DNA of 10,066 bases from an uncultured Coprococcus sp. (GTDB taxonomy: Bacteria; Bacillota; Clostridia; Lachnospirales; Lachnospiraceae), in assembly GCA_900548215.1 (NCBI GenBank), contig URJI01000095.1, forward strand, positions 1 to 10,066, given 5' to 3'. Under the pieces are notes generated by a model. It had not been told where the DNA came from and ran no database searches. It worked only from the letters and a program-made list of their open reading frames with translations. The translations under genes were made by a program, and so were the position numbers. This document shows positions 1 through 6,022 of the stretch, piece by piece. Numbering within the stretch: the stretch's first letter is position 1; each line of letters opens with the position of its first letter.

Positions 1-316
1 CCAGGTTGAAAAATGCATTATTATCAAATGCTACTTTACCCGGCAGATTCTCTTCACCAACATACGCCACAAATTCCTGTGCCAGTTTGCTGTCATCCGA
101 AACATCGTCATAGTTGTTCACAAGAACAACATCAAGTACCGGCTTGTCCTCTCTTGTAACAAATACCACCGTGAAATACACTATCAGCCCCACAAGAGCG
201 ACAGCGCCGATTATCCATAATTTGTAATAATCCCAGATATAACCTATCTTTTTGCGCATGGAATCCATCTCTTTTATCTTCAGTTTCTCTTCTTCTGTGA
301 TAATAGACTTTTTCAT
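1..316 (-). CDS. Partial single-pass membrane protein, unknown function (N-terminal 105 residues)
   Basis: The frame is open from an ATG at 316-314 to the left edge, giving 105 residues without a stop; the C-terminus lies outside the window. A strong ribosome binding site (GGGAGGACA) sits about 6 bases before the ATG. The protein starts with a charged cytoplasmic stretch (residues 1-32, rich in Lys and Glu, ending in DYYK). One hydrophobic segment follows at about 33-54, then an extracytoplasmic part rich in Asp and Val. Positive charge before the segment and acidic residues after it suggest N-in, C-out topology. I do not recognise a named family; proteins with a basic head, a YYK motif and one helix are common in Lachnospiraceae. 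It lies 163 bp downstream of the sugar permease in the same direction, so it may be the last gene of the transporter operon or a separate unit after the hairpins in the gap. Confidence 0.8.
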   Translation of the reverse strand, partial: MKKSIITEEEKLKIKEMDSMRKKIGYIWDYYKLWIIGAVALVGLIVYFTVVFVTREDKPVLDVVLVNNYDDVSDDSKLAQEFVAYVGEENLPGKVAFDNNAFFNL

Positions 317-327
317 AGATGTCCTCC

Positions 328-416
328 CTCCGCACTTACGATATATTTGGAGTGGACGCATGAAAGGCGCTTCGCGCGGCGTCCACGGCATCGCAAGTGC
401 TCCGCACTTACGATAT
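328..416 (-). repeat. Palindromic intergenic element bounded by 17-bp direct repeats
   Basis: The 17-mer CTCCGCACTTACGATAT occurs at 328-344 and again at 400-416. Between the copies lies an inverted repeat GTGGACGC (352-359) / GCGTCCAC (379-386), with an inner GCGC-TTC-GCGC at 367-377. The right copy forms half of a second hairpin, 390-400 with 404-414: 11 pairs and a 3-base loop, in which the single plus-strand mismatch becomes a U-G wobble in minus-strand RNA. The left copy abuts the ribosome binding site of the downstream partial gene. The layout resembles a REP, MITE or other dispersed palindromic element. The repeats and stems are seen directly; mobility and copy number elsewhere are unknown. 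Confidence 0.6.
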
Positions 417-422
417 CATATA

Positions 423-449
423 GGGTGACGCCAGCAACTGACGTCACCC
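423..449 (-). terminator. Stem-loop after the sugar permease, possible terminator
   Basis: GGGTGACG (423-430) and CGTCACCC (442-449) are perfect complements. In minus-strand RNA the stem extends to 12 pairs with one U-G wobble and a UUG loop. It starts 31 bases after the permease stop. The bases after it (UAUAUGAUAUC) are not U-rich, so it may be a weak terminator, an mRNA 3'-end stabiliser or part of the neighbouring palindromic element. The wobble fits leftward transcription, since the other strand would have a C-A mismatch. Confidence 0.5.
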
Positions 450-479
450 ACATTGTAGTTACAACTGCTATATTGTCTT

Positions 480-1322
480 TTAGAGCTTTCCACCTGATGT
501 AGCGATACCTTCTACGAACTGCTTCTGGAATATCAGGTATATAACGATCATTGGTATACATGATATGAGTGAAGCAGCCATCAACTGTGGATAGTTGGAC
601 TGATACTGTCCCTGCATAGTTGCAAGGGCTGCTGAGAGCGGCATCTTGTTTGCACTGCTGTTTACAACCAGTGGCCACATCAGATCTTTGAATGCGAACA
701 CTGCTGTGAATATTCCGAGGGCAACCATAGATGATCTTGCAAGCGGAGCCATTACGAATACGAAAGTCTTTGGAATGTTACATCCATCAAGTCTCGCTGC
801 CTCCTCGAGATCTCCAGGAAGTCCCATGTAAGCCTGCTTCAGCAGGAATGTACCAAACGCTGTTACAATTCCCGGGAATACCAGAGCAAACATCGTATTT
901 GTCAGGCCCATCTTACTGATCATCAGGAACTGTGGGATGATGAATATCTGTGAAGGAATCATCATCTGGAAAAGTATCAGAGAGAACATAAAGTCTCTGC
1001 CTTTGAACTTAAGTCTTGCAAATGCATATCCTGCAAGTGTTGCTGTGAGACATGCACACACAACTCTGAAGAATATGAGCAATAACGTATTCTTGTAGAG
1101 AACAATGAAATTCATGTTATTCCATACAGTAGTGAAAGCGTCTGTACGCCACTGTGATGGGAATATTACGAATGGACTTACTGAAGTTGCCTCTGTTACT
1201 GTCTTAAATGCTGTCAGTGTCATCCATACAAATGGCACAATCATAATTATTGAGAACACGATGAGAATAAGGTGAATCAATAATTTCTGCATTTTTCTCT
1301 TAAACTGTACGCCTCTTGTCAT
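480..1322 (-). CDS. Carbohydrate ABC transporter permease, MalG-like (CUT1)
   Basis: This is the second inner-membrane subunit of a sugar ABC importer; it forms the translocation pore with the neighbouring MalF-like subunit and docks the ATPase. The 280 residues are normal for the MalG type. Six hydrophobic segments are visible at about 14-36, 78-100, 111-135, 143-165, 196-218 and 246-267. The cytoplasmic EAA loop is at 174-190 (EAARLDG), the contact site for the ATPase. The usual proline of this loop lies in an MAPL context at 191-194 rather than ILPL. The C-terminal FVEGIATSGG matches the family's usual ending. The ATG has GGAAGGGGG 7 bases upstream and only 15 bp separates it from the previous gene's stop, so the two permeases are co-transcribed. 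The sugar cannot be told from the sequence. Confidence 0.95.
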   Translation of the reverse strand: MTRGVQFKRKMQKLLIHLILIVFSIIMIVPFVWMTLTAFKTVTEATSVSPFVIFPSQWRTDAFTTVWNNMNFIVLYKNTLLLIFFRVVCACLTATLAGYAFARLKFKGRDFMFSLILFQMMIPSQIFIIPQFLMISKMGLTNTMFALVFPGIVTAFGTFLLKQAYMGLPGDLEEAARLDGCNIPKTFVFVMAPLARSSMVALGIFTAVFAFKDLMWPLVVNSSANKMPLSAALATMQGQYQSNYPQLMAASLISCIPMIVIYLIFQKQFVEGIATSGGKL

Positions 1323-1337
1323 ATCGATTCCCCCTTC

Positions 1338-2324
1338 CTAGTTATAGTGAACCCACTTCTTCTGACCTATCATCTGGAATACTGTGAGTACCATGATGAC
1401 TGCAAGAAGAAGAACTACTATTGCTGATCCATAACCCTTGTTACCATTCTGGAATGAATACTGGTAAAACAGATATACGATTGACTCTGTCTTCTTGAGG
1501 GCTGGATTTGAAATATCCATTACCATGTATACAAGATCGAATACCTGGAGTGCTCCGATTACTCTTGTTACGAGTACGAAGAATACTGTTGGGGAGAGAA
1601 GTGGAAGAGTGATCTTGAAGAAAGCTCTCACACCTGATGCTCCATCAATATCTGCTGCCTCGTAGTAATCCTTAGGTATCTCCTGAAGTCCTGCAAGGAA
1701 CAGAACCATGTTGTAACCTATAATCGACCAAACACCGATGATCGCAACTGAGATCCATGCGATCTTTGGATTGGATATCCACTCGATCTTTGCACCAAGG
1801 ATGTGGTTTAACAGACCGAACTGTGAATTGTATAACCATCTCCATACCATGGCTACGGCTGCTGGTGCAACTACCATTGGCAGGAAAAATATTGCTCTGT
1901 ATATTGTTCTTCCATGCATCTTACGATTCAGGAATACTGCAAGTATAAGTGCAATTGCGATTGAGAATGGAACCTCGATGATCGCATACTTGAATGTATT
2001 GAGAAGTGACTGCCATACCTCAGGGTCAGCAAACATCTTCTTGTAATTTGCAAATCCTGCAAATGATGCATCTCCGAATGATCCAACCTTACAGAATGAC
2101 TGATATATTGTCTGAATTATAGGCCATAAGTTGAGGACTATGATACCTATCATTGTTGGAAGAATGAATGCCCAGCCCCATTTGCGCTGGTTTCTTTCCC
2201 ATGTTGTAGATTTCTTTTTCTTGAACTCTTTATCTTCAGCTACTGCAGGCCTTACTGTGTCTGTTTCTGCAGCCTTAATCATCTCAGCTGCTTTGGTATC
2301 CGGTTTGTTGTTGTTATCTGACAT
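1338..2324 (-). CDS. Carbohydrate ABC transporter permease, MalF-like (CUT1)
   Basis: This is the first pore subunit of the same sugar importer. At 328 residues it is slightly longer than common CUT1 MalF-type proteins (around 290-300) because of a hydrophilic, charged N-terminus of about 45 residues before the first membrane segment. Hydrophobic segments lie at about 51-76, 112-133, 142-164, 188-210, 242-265 and 299-318. The EAA loop is clear: YYEAADIDGA at 220-229 and ITLPLLSPT at 238-246, which keeps the family's LP. The start is supported by AGAAGGAGGG 7-8 bases upstream of the ATG at 2324. It sits between the binding-protein gene, 115 bp upstream, and the MalG-like gene, 15 bp downstream. 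No ATPase gene is adjacent, which is usual for Firmicute CUT1 operons that share an MsmK-type ATPase. Confidence 0.95.
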   Translation of the reverse strand: MSDNNNKPDTKAAEMIKAAETDTVRPAVAEDKEFKKKKSTTWERNQRKWGWAFILPTMIGIIVLNLWPIIQTIYQSFCKVGSFGDASFAGFANYKKMFADPEVWQSLLNTFKYAIIEVPFSIAIALILAVFLNRKMHGRTIYRAIFFLPMVVAPAAVAMVWRWLYNSQFGLLNHILGAKIEWISNPKIAWISVAIIGVWSIIGYNMVLFLAGLQEIPKDYYEAADIDGASGVRAFFKITLPLLSPTVFFVLVTRVIGALQVFDLVYMVMDISNPALKKTESIVYLFYQYSFQNGNKGYGSAIVVLLLAVIMVLTVFQMIGQKKWVHYN

Positions 2325-2380
2325 AAAATCCCTCCTTCTATCATTTATACTGTAATTAACACCCCATTACTTCTGGTGAG

Positions 2381-2410
2381 CAATGGGTAGGAACTCCATC
2401 CTACCCACTG
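2381..2410 (-). promoter_or_regulatory. Intercistronic mRNA stem-loop between binding protein and permeases
   Basis: TGGGTAGGA (2384-2392) and TCCTACCCA (2399-2407) are perfectly complementary around a 6-base loop. In minus-strand RNA the stem extends to 12 pairs with one G-U wobble (2381-2410). It lies 30 bases after the binding-protein stop and 57 bases before the permease ATG. No U-run follows, so it is unlikely to be a full intrinsic terminator. By analogy with the stem-loops between malE and malF in enterobacteria, it probably protects the upstream message or allows partial read-through, so that the binding protein is made in excess over the permeases. That role is inferred. Confidence 0.6.
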
Positions 2411-2439
2411 TTTTGTTATCTTATAAATGCTTTACAGGA

Positions 2440-3738
2440 TTACTTGTCCTCTTCTTCGATATACTGATTCATCTGAGCTGCAAAGTCTTTACATGACTGC
2501 TCCATCTTTGATGGATCTGCCCATGCATCTGCGAAGAATGTCTGTGCTGCCTGTGACCATACTGTTGAGTTGTATGTGTAAGGTCTGAGTACAAGCTTAT
2601 TTGTAACACCTGAAACTGTTGAATCCTTTGTGATATCAAGGTAAGCGTTGAGGTTGAACTTGTCTGTACAGTTTACCCACTTGTCTGATGTGCCTTCGTA
2701 AGCTGACATTGTTACACCGAGCTCAGCCTGCTTCTCCTGCATCTCCTTTGAACCTAACCACTCGATAAGCTTCCAGCAGTCATCTGGTCTCTTTGTGCCT
2801 GCTGATGCAGCCCATCCAAGTCCGTTACATATAGAAGTTCTCATGCCTGTTGTCTTGTCATATGGAAGAATTGCTACGTCACAGTTCTCAACGAGATACT
2901 CGTTGTCAAGGAATCCTGCTGTCATCCATGAACCCTGTGTGATCATTGCTACTGTGCCTGACTGGAACATAACGTCTGTACCTGTCTCAGACATTGTTGT
3001 TGCCGGTGGGCAGCAATCCTTGAGGAGCTTTCCTACATAATCCATAGCCTTGATCGTGTTTGCATCGTCATATCCTGACTTTGTGTGATCGTCATTTACG
3101 ATGTAACCGCCCATTGAGTAAACCATGTTGTAGTAAGTATCCTGATCGTTTGATGTGTTCATACAGAAACCGTACTTGTCGCCATTTGTGAGCTTCTTAG
3201 CTGCATCATAGAGGTCATCCCATGTCCAGTTCTCATTTGGATACTCAAGTCCTGCATCATCGAACATCTTCTTGTTATACCAGAGAGCGATTGTATCGTA
3301 ATCCTTTGGTACTGCGTAATATGAACCATCATATGTGTAGAGCTCTGTGATCTCTGGCATATAGTTGCTCATATCAACTTTCTCACTCTTTGCGATGTAG
3401 TCATCGAGCTTTAAGAGCTTGTTGTTCTTCATGTACATCTGTGAGTTGTTGGAGTGCATCCAGAATACATCTGGCATATCTCCACCTGATGCACCAGCCT
3501 CAAGAAGTGTCCAGTATGAATCCCACTCCTTAACCTGTACATCAACCTTGATTCCTGTCTCTTCTGTGAAGAGATCACATATCTGCTGCAGACCCTTCTG
3601 CTGGTTGTTATCCCAGATAACTACCTCAAGAGCATCGCTGCTGCTCTTACTTCCATCACCGCCGCCACATGCGCACAGTGAAAATGCTGTTGCTGCTGCA
3701 AGTCCTACTGCTACTGCTTTCTTTAATCTTCTTCTCAT
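2440..3738 (-). CDS. Sugar-binding lipoprotein of an ABC importer (SBP_bac_1 family)
   Basis: This extracellular lipoprotein captures the sugar and delivers it to the two permeases downstream. I chose the ATG at 3738 (432 residues) because AGGAGGAAGG sits just before it and the protein then begins with a textbook signal peptide: MRRRLKK, a hydrophobic core and the lipobox LCAC, with Cys24 as the likely lipidated residue. A Gly/Ser linker follows, then the binding fold from about residue 37 (LEVVIWDNN). The family 1 solute-binding signature is clear at 141-183, with YAVPKDYDTIALWYNKK and a TWDDL segment. Aromatic residues are frequent (for example Trp72, Trp93, Trp153, Trp271), as in carbohydrate-binding pockets, but the ligand cannot be read off. 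The frame stays open upstream to an ATG at 3816; that longer start would bury the signal peptide and lacks a good ribosome binding site. Confidence 0.95.
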   Translation of the reverse strand: MRRRLKKAVAVGLAAATAFSLCACGGGDGSKSSSDALEVVIWDNNQQKGLQQICDLFTEETGIKVDVQVKEWDSYWTLLEAGASGGDMPDVFWMHSNNSQMYMKNNKLLKLDDYIAKSEKVDMSNYMPEITELYTYDGSYYAVPKDYDTIALWYNKKMFDDAGLEYPNENWTWDDLYDAAKKLTNGDKYGFCMNTSNDQDTYYNMVYSMGGYIVNDDHTKSGYDDANTIKAMDYVGKLLKDCCPPATTMSETGTDVMFQSGTVAMITQGSWMTAGFLDNEYLVENCDVAILPYDKTTGMRTSICNGLGWAASAGTKRPDDCWKLIEWLGSKEMQEKQAELGVTMSAYEGTSDKWVNCTDKFNLNAYLDITKDSTVSGVTNKLVLRPYTYNSTVWSQAAQTFFADAWADPSKMEQSCKDFAAQMNQYIEEEDK

Positions 3739-3856
3739 AAAACCTTCCTCCTTTTTACATCCCCGGCAGGATTTTTGACACCCACATTCTTTATCATACC
3801 CTGAATTCTGTGCCATATTCTGCCGGTCTGCCTTACGGCATCTGTGTGCTTTCTAT
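3739..3856 (-). promoter_or_regulatory. Structured 5' leader of the sugar-binding protein mRNA
   Basis: If the promoter at 3863-3891 is used, the message has a leader of about 118 nucleotides. On the minus strand it contains UGCC-GUAA-GGCA (3840-3829), a small hairpin with a GNRA tetraloop. It also holds a longer-range pair, CCGGCAG (3826-3820) with CUGCCGG (3769-3763); the second arm lies just upstream of the ribosome binding site. It matches no riboswitch class I can name. Structure is predicted by eye only. Confidence 0.35.
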
Positions 3857-3862
3857 GGTTGA

Positions 3863-3891
3863 ATTATAAAATTTCTGTGAACCTTTTTACA
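3863..3891 (-). promoter_or_regulatory. Putative sigma-A promoter for the sugar transporter operon
   Basis: On the minus strand a perfect -10 TATAAT (3868-3863) is preceded by a 17-base spacer and a weak -35 TGTAAA (3891-3886). A weak -35 fits a promoter that needs an activator. Transcription would start near 3856. The -35 lies inside a dyad (TGTaAA-N4-TTcACA, 3876-3891), and a TTGACA-containing site lies immediately upstream at 3900-3905. Confidence 0.5.
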
Positions 3892-3925
3892 TGGAAAAAT
3901 GTCAAGATATCATGGTTTTTTGTCA
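3876..3925. promoter_or_regulatory. Candidate operator region: 16-bp dyad and two TGTCA sites 21 bp apart
   Basis: TGTGAACCTTTTTACA at 3876-3891 is an inverted repeat with 5 of 6 positions matched per arm, and it covers the -35 of the transporter promoter. TGTCA follows at 3900-3904 and 3921-3925, starts exactly 21 bp apart and in the same orientation; a third TGTCA is at 3996-4000. AraC-family regulators typically bind direct half-sites about two helical turns apart next to a -35. The sites are visible; their binding by the AraC regulator at 5012-5935 is inference. The rest of the 3817-4120 gap is AT-rich and shows no gene. Confidence 0.35.
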
Positions 3926-4037
3926 CTAATGTATGTTTTTAAGTTATTAACCGTCTTTTTTTTGTGCTATTTTATGGTAAAATGTAGAATGCTTATGTCA
4001 AATTGTAAAACTTGCTATATTATGGTGTGTGTTTTTG

Positions 4038-4046
4038 TGCTATAGT
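4038..4046 (+). promoter_or_regulatory. Putative extended -10 promoter for the YesL gene
   Basis: TGCTATAGT is an extended -10 (TGN plus TATAGT, one mismatch to TATAAT). No good -35 is found at 16-18 bp, which is tolerated by extended -10 promoters. Transcription would start near 4053, giving a leader of about 68 bases before the ATG at 4121. A second AT-rich candidate, TATATT at 4016-4021, is weaker. Confidence 0.35.
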
Positions 4047-4120
4047 TAACTCGTATTATCCAGGCAGTTATCAATGGCTGCGTTTGTAATACTATTTTAC
4101 ACAATATAAGGAGGGAACTT

Positions 4121-4885
4121 ATGAACATATTCAGCAGTGATGGCTGGTTTGCCAGAATATTTGGTACAATAGGTGATATTATAGTAGTTAATATTCTCTT
4201 TATACTATGCAGTATTCCTGTTTTCACCATGGGAGCATCCATGAGTGCCATGTATTACACGTTACTAAAGAAACAGCGCACAGGAGAATACGGCGGGGTT
4301 GTAAAACTTTTCTTCAAAGGATTTAAGGACAACTTCAAGAAATCAACGATTGCATGGATTTTGTTTCTGGTCGTGTCATTTATATTCACATTGGACTTTA
4401 ATCTTTTTGGCAAAGGTGGCCCCCAGGAGAATAAGATCATGTACTATACCAGTGTGATACTTTTTATTTTGATATGCTTTATTGCAATTTACCTGTTTCC
4501 AGTTATAAGTGCATTTGAGAACACATTAAAGAACCTTATACTACAGTCTATATTCATGGCAGCTAAGAATTTTATATTTACCATTATTATAATGATATTG
4601 TATACGCTTCCTGTATACTTCCTGCTTGCAAGTCCGCAGATATTCATGGTCGGTATCTTCATATTTATTGCGTGCGGGTTCGGACTGATAGCATATATTT
4701 CATCATTCATGTTTATAACGGCATTTTCCCCTTACCTCGATGATGTTACAAAACAATACACGGATGACGATCCAGACTCATGGATGAAACCTATAGAAGC
4801 TTCGGACAATGCAGAACTTCCGGCAAGCGATGATAAACAGACAGATTTAGATAAAGCTGGTTCAGATAAAACTGATCCAAAATAA
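4121..4885 (+). CDS. YesL-like DUF624 membrane protein
   Basis: This polytopic membrane protein belongs to the YesL/DUF624 family, whose molecular role is unknown but which is very often encoded next to CUT1 sugar importers and polysaccharide-use genes in Firmicutes. The family pattern is seen in the N-terminal third: GDIIVVNILFILCSIPVFTMG at 18-38, then an Ala-Tyr-Tyr region and FFKGFKDNFKKS at 64-75. Hydrophobic segments lie at about 17-38, 77-93, 107-131, 151-170 and 175-200. The 254 residues exceed the usual 200-220 because of a hydrophilic Asp/Lys-rich tail from about residue 206. AAGGAGGG lies 8 bases before the ATG. It is divergent from the binding protein, and the shared intergenic region suggests joint control. 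An accessory role in sugar uptake is inferred from context only. Confidence 0.88.
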   Translation: MNIFSSDGWFARIFGTIGDIIVVNILFILCSIPVFTMGASMSAMYYTLLKKQRTGEYGGVVKLFFKGFKDNFKKSTIAWILFLVVSFIFTLDFNLFGKGGPQENKIMYYTSVILFILICFIAIYLFPVISAFENTLKNLILQSIFMAAKNFIFTIIIMILYTLPVYFLLASPQIFMVGIFIFIACGFGLIAYISSFMFITAFSPYLDDVTKQYTDDDPDSWMKPIEASDNAELPASDDKQTDLDKAGSDKTDPK

Positions 4886-4905
4886 AATCAAAAACAACTG
4901 AACTG

Positions 4906-4970
4906 AAAAAACAGGATATGCATTCCACACAGCCATACATATGGCTTATGAAATGCATATCCTGTTTTTA
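4906..4970. terminator. Bidirectional intrinsic terminator with nested stems
   Basis: AAAAACAGGATATGCATT (4907-4924) is perfectly complementary to 4952-4969. Inside the loop a second perfect stem, AGCCAT (4931-4936) / ATGGCT (4941-4946), closes on ACAT. The A-run on one side and T-run on the other give a U-tract in either direction. It lies between the convergent YesL and AraC genes, 20 bases after the first stop and 42 bases after the second, so it can end both transcripts. Confidence 0.88.
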
Positions 4971-5011
4971 TTCATCAATATCGTAAATATAACTCCAGGC
5001 TTTCCGTCCAT

Positions 5012-5935
5012 CTAAAGCAGAGATGCCTCATGTCCACCCTTTGCATCAGCCTTCTCAAGCTCTATCTCAAGATTCCTGAATGACTTCGGGCTCATTCCAA
5101 ACTTCTGCTTAAATGCTTTGGAAAACGAAAGAGAATCCTCATAACCACACTGATATGCGATTATGTTTATCTGTTCCTTTGAAGATCTGAGCATACTGGC
5201 CGCCTTCTCCAGGCGGAAATTGATCAGATACTCCTGAGGGGAAACTCCCATCTCCTTCTTGAAACTTCCCGTGAGATGACTTCTGCTTATTCCTATGAAA
5301 TCAGCGATATCGTCTATCTTGATCTTATTCATGTACTTCTCTGTGATAAAATCAACAGCAGCTTTGACATATATCTTACTTGGATATTCCACATTGTCCG
5401 TCTGCTTTTCATCTGCTGCATTATCCTCCATAATAGTCGCAAATAAAAGCATGAGGGCACTCTGTCTCTTCACCTCGTTTATCCTGGTGATCTGGCTGAG
5501 CTGGAGCATTCTGTCTATACACTCGGTACACGTATCCATCTGTTCAATCCTTATAATAGGGCAATCCTTGCTGTAACCCATAGATTCGATAAAATCTTCG
5601 GCTCTGTAACCATGAAAGCCAACCCACATATAACTCCATGGATCATCATCATCTGCTCTGTATGTAGTCTCCTCTCCAGGTCTGATGATAAATGCCTGTC
5701 CCGCCTCCAGATTATAAGTCTTACCGGCCAGTGAAAAGGATCCCTTTCCCTTTTTCACTATATGGATAACATATGACTCTCTTACATAAGGGCCAAACTT
5801 CCAACCCTTAATGCAGTCCTCCCTGCCACAATAATCCAGGCTTATTGCTGTACCCCACATATATGAGTTAGACAACTGTAAATCTTCCAGACAAGTAAAG
5901 CCAACGCTGTCAGTTAAACCAACTTTCCTTACCAT
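5012..5935 (-). CDS. AraC-family transcriptional regulator (cupin sensor plus double HTH)
   Basis: This cytoplasmic DNA-binding regulator probably controls the neighbouring sugar importer. At 307 residues it has the standard two-domain plan. The N-terminal cupin-type arabinose-binding domain covers about 25-110, with PYVRESYVIHIVKKGKG at 49-65, the LEAGQAFIIRPGE segment at 76-88 and WVGFHG at 104-109. A linker follows, then two helix-turn-helix units. HTH1 is at about 206-227 (DDIADFIGISRSHLTGSFKK) and HTH2 at about 256-280, leading into the family signature GYEDSLSFSKAFKQKFG and SPKSFR. The start at 5935 has AAAGGGACGG upstream and is the first ATG of the frame. The resemblance is to MsmR/RafR-type activators of sugar-use genes. 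It converges on the YesL gene and is separated from it by a bidirectional terminator. Its effector is unknown. Confidence 0.93.
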   Translation of the reverse strand: MVRKVGLTDSVGFTCLEDLQLSNSYMWGTAISLDYCGREDCIKGWKFGPYVRESYVIHIVKKGKGSFSLAGKTYNLEAGQAFIIRPGEETTYRADDDDPWSYMWVGFHGYRAEDFIESMGYSKDCPIIRIEQMDTCTECIDRMLQLSQITRINEVKRQSALMLLFATIMEDNAADEKQTDNVEYPSKIYVKAAVDFITEKYMNKIKIDDIADFIGISRSHLTGSFKKEMGVSPQEYLINFRLEKAASMLRSSKEQINIIAYQCGYEDSLSFSKAFKQKFGMSPKSFRNLEIELEKADAKGGHEASLL

Positions 5936-5987
5936 AACCCGTCCCTTTCTTATCTAAATCTTTGCCACTCTATACAAATACCTTATC

Positions 5988-6016
5988 ATTTTATCACATT
6001 TCGGGAGAAAAAACAA
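5988..6016 (-). promoter_or_regulatory. Putative promoter of the AraC regulator gene
   Basis: On the minus strand TTGTTT (6016-6011), a 17-base spacer ending in TGA, and TAAAAT (5993-5988) form a -35 and extended -10 pair. Transcription would start near 5981, leaving a 45-base leader. It fills the 87-bp gap after the YIP1-like gene, where I see no terminator hairpin, so read-through into the regulator is also possible. Confidence 0.5.
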
Positions 6017-6022
6017 AGTGTT

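Noticed and set aside
361..377. cre-like TGAAAGGCGCTTCGC in the left intergenic region
   Set aside because: It has an extra base relative to the consensus and lies inside the palindromic element, downstream of the operon rather than at a promoter.
3419..3778. Plus-strand frame of 119 codons opposite the binding-protein gene
   Set aside because: It is antisense to a clear signal peptide and binding domain, has no ribosome binding site and resembles no protein.
3739..3816. Longer start for the sugar-binding protein at 3816
   Set aside because: It lacks a good ribosome binding site and would place 26 Cys-rich residues before a perfect lipoprotein signal peptide; the ATG at 3738 has AGGAGG.
3876..3891. 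Catabolite-response (cre) site over the importer -35
   Set aside because: The spacing of TG..AA and CA fits partly, but the central CG of the cre consensus is absent, so it is reported only as an unnamed dyad.
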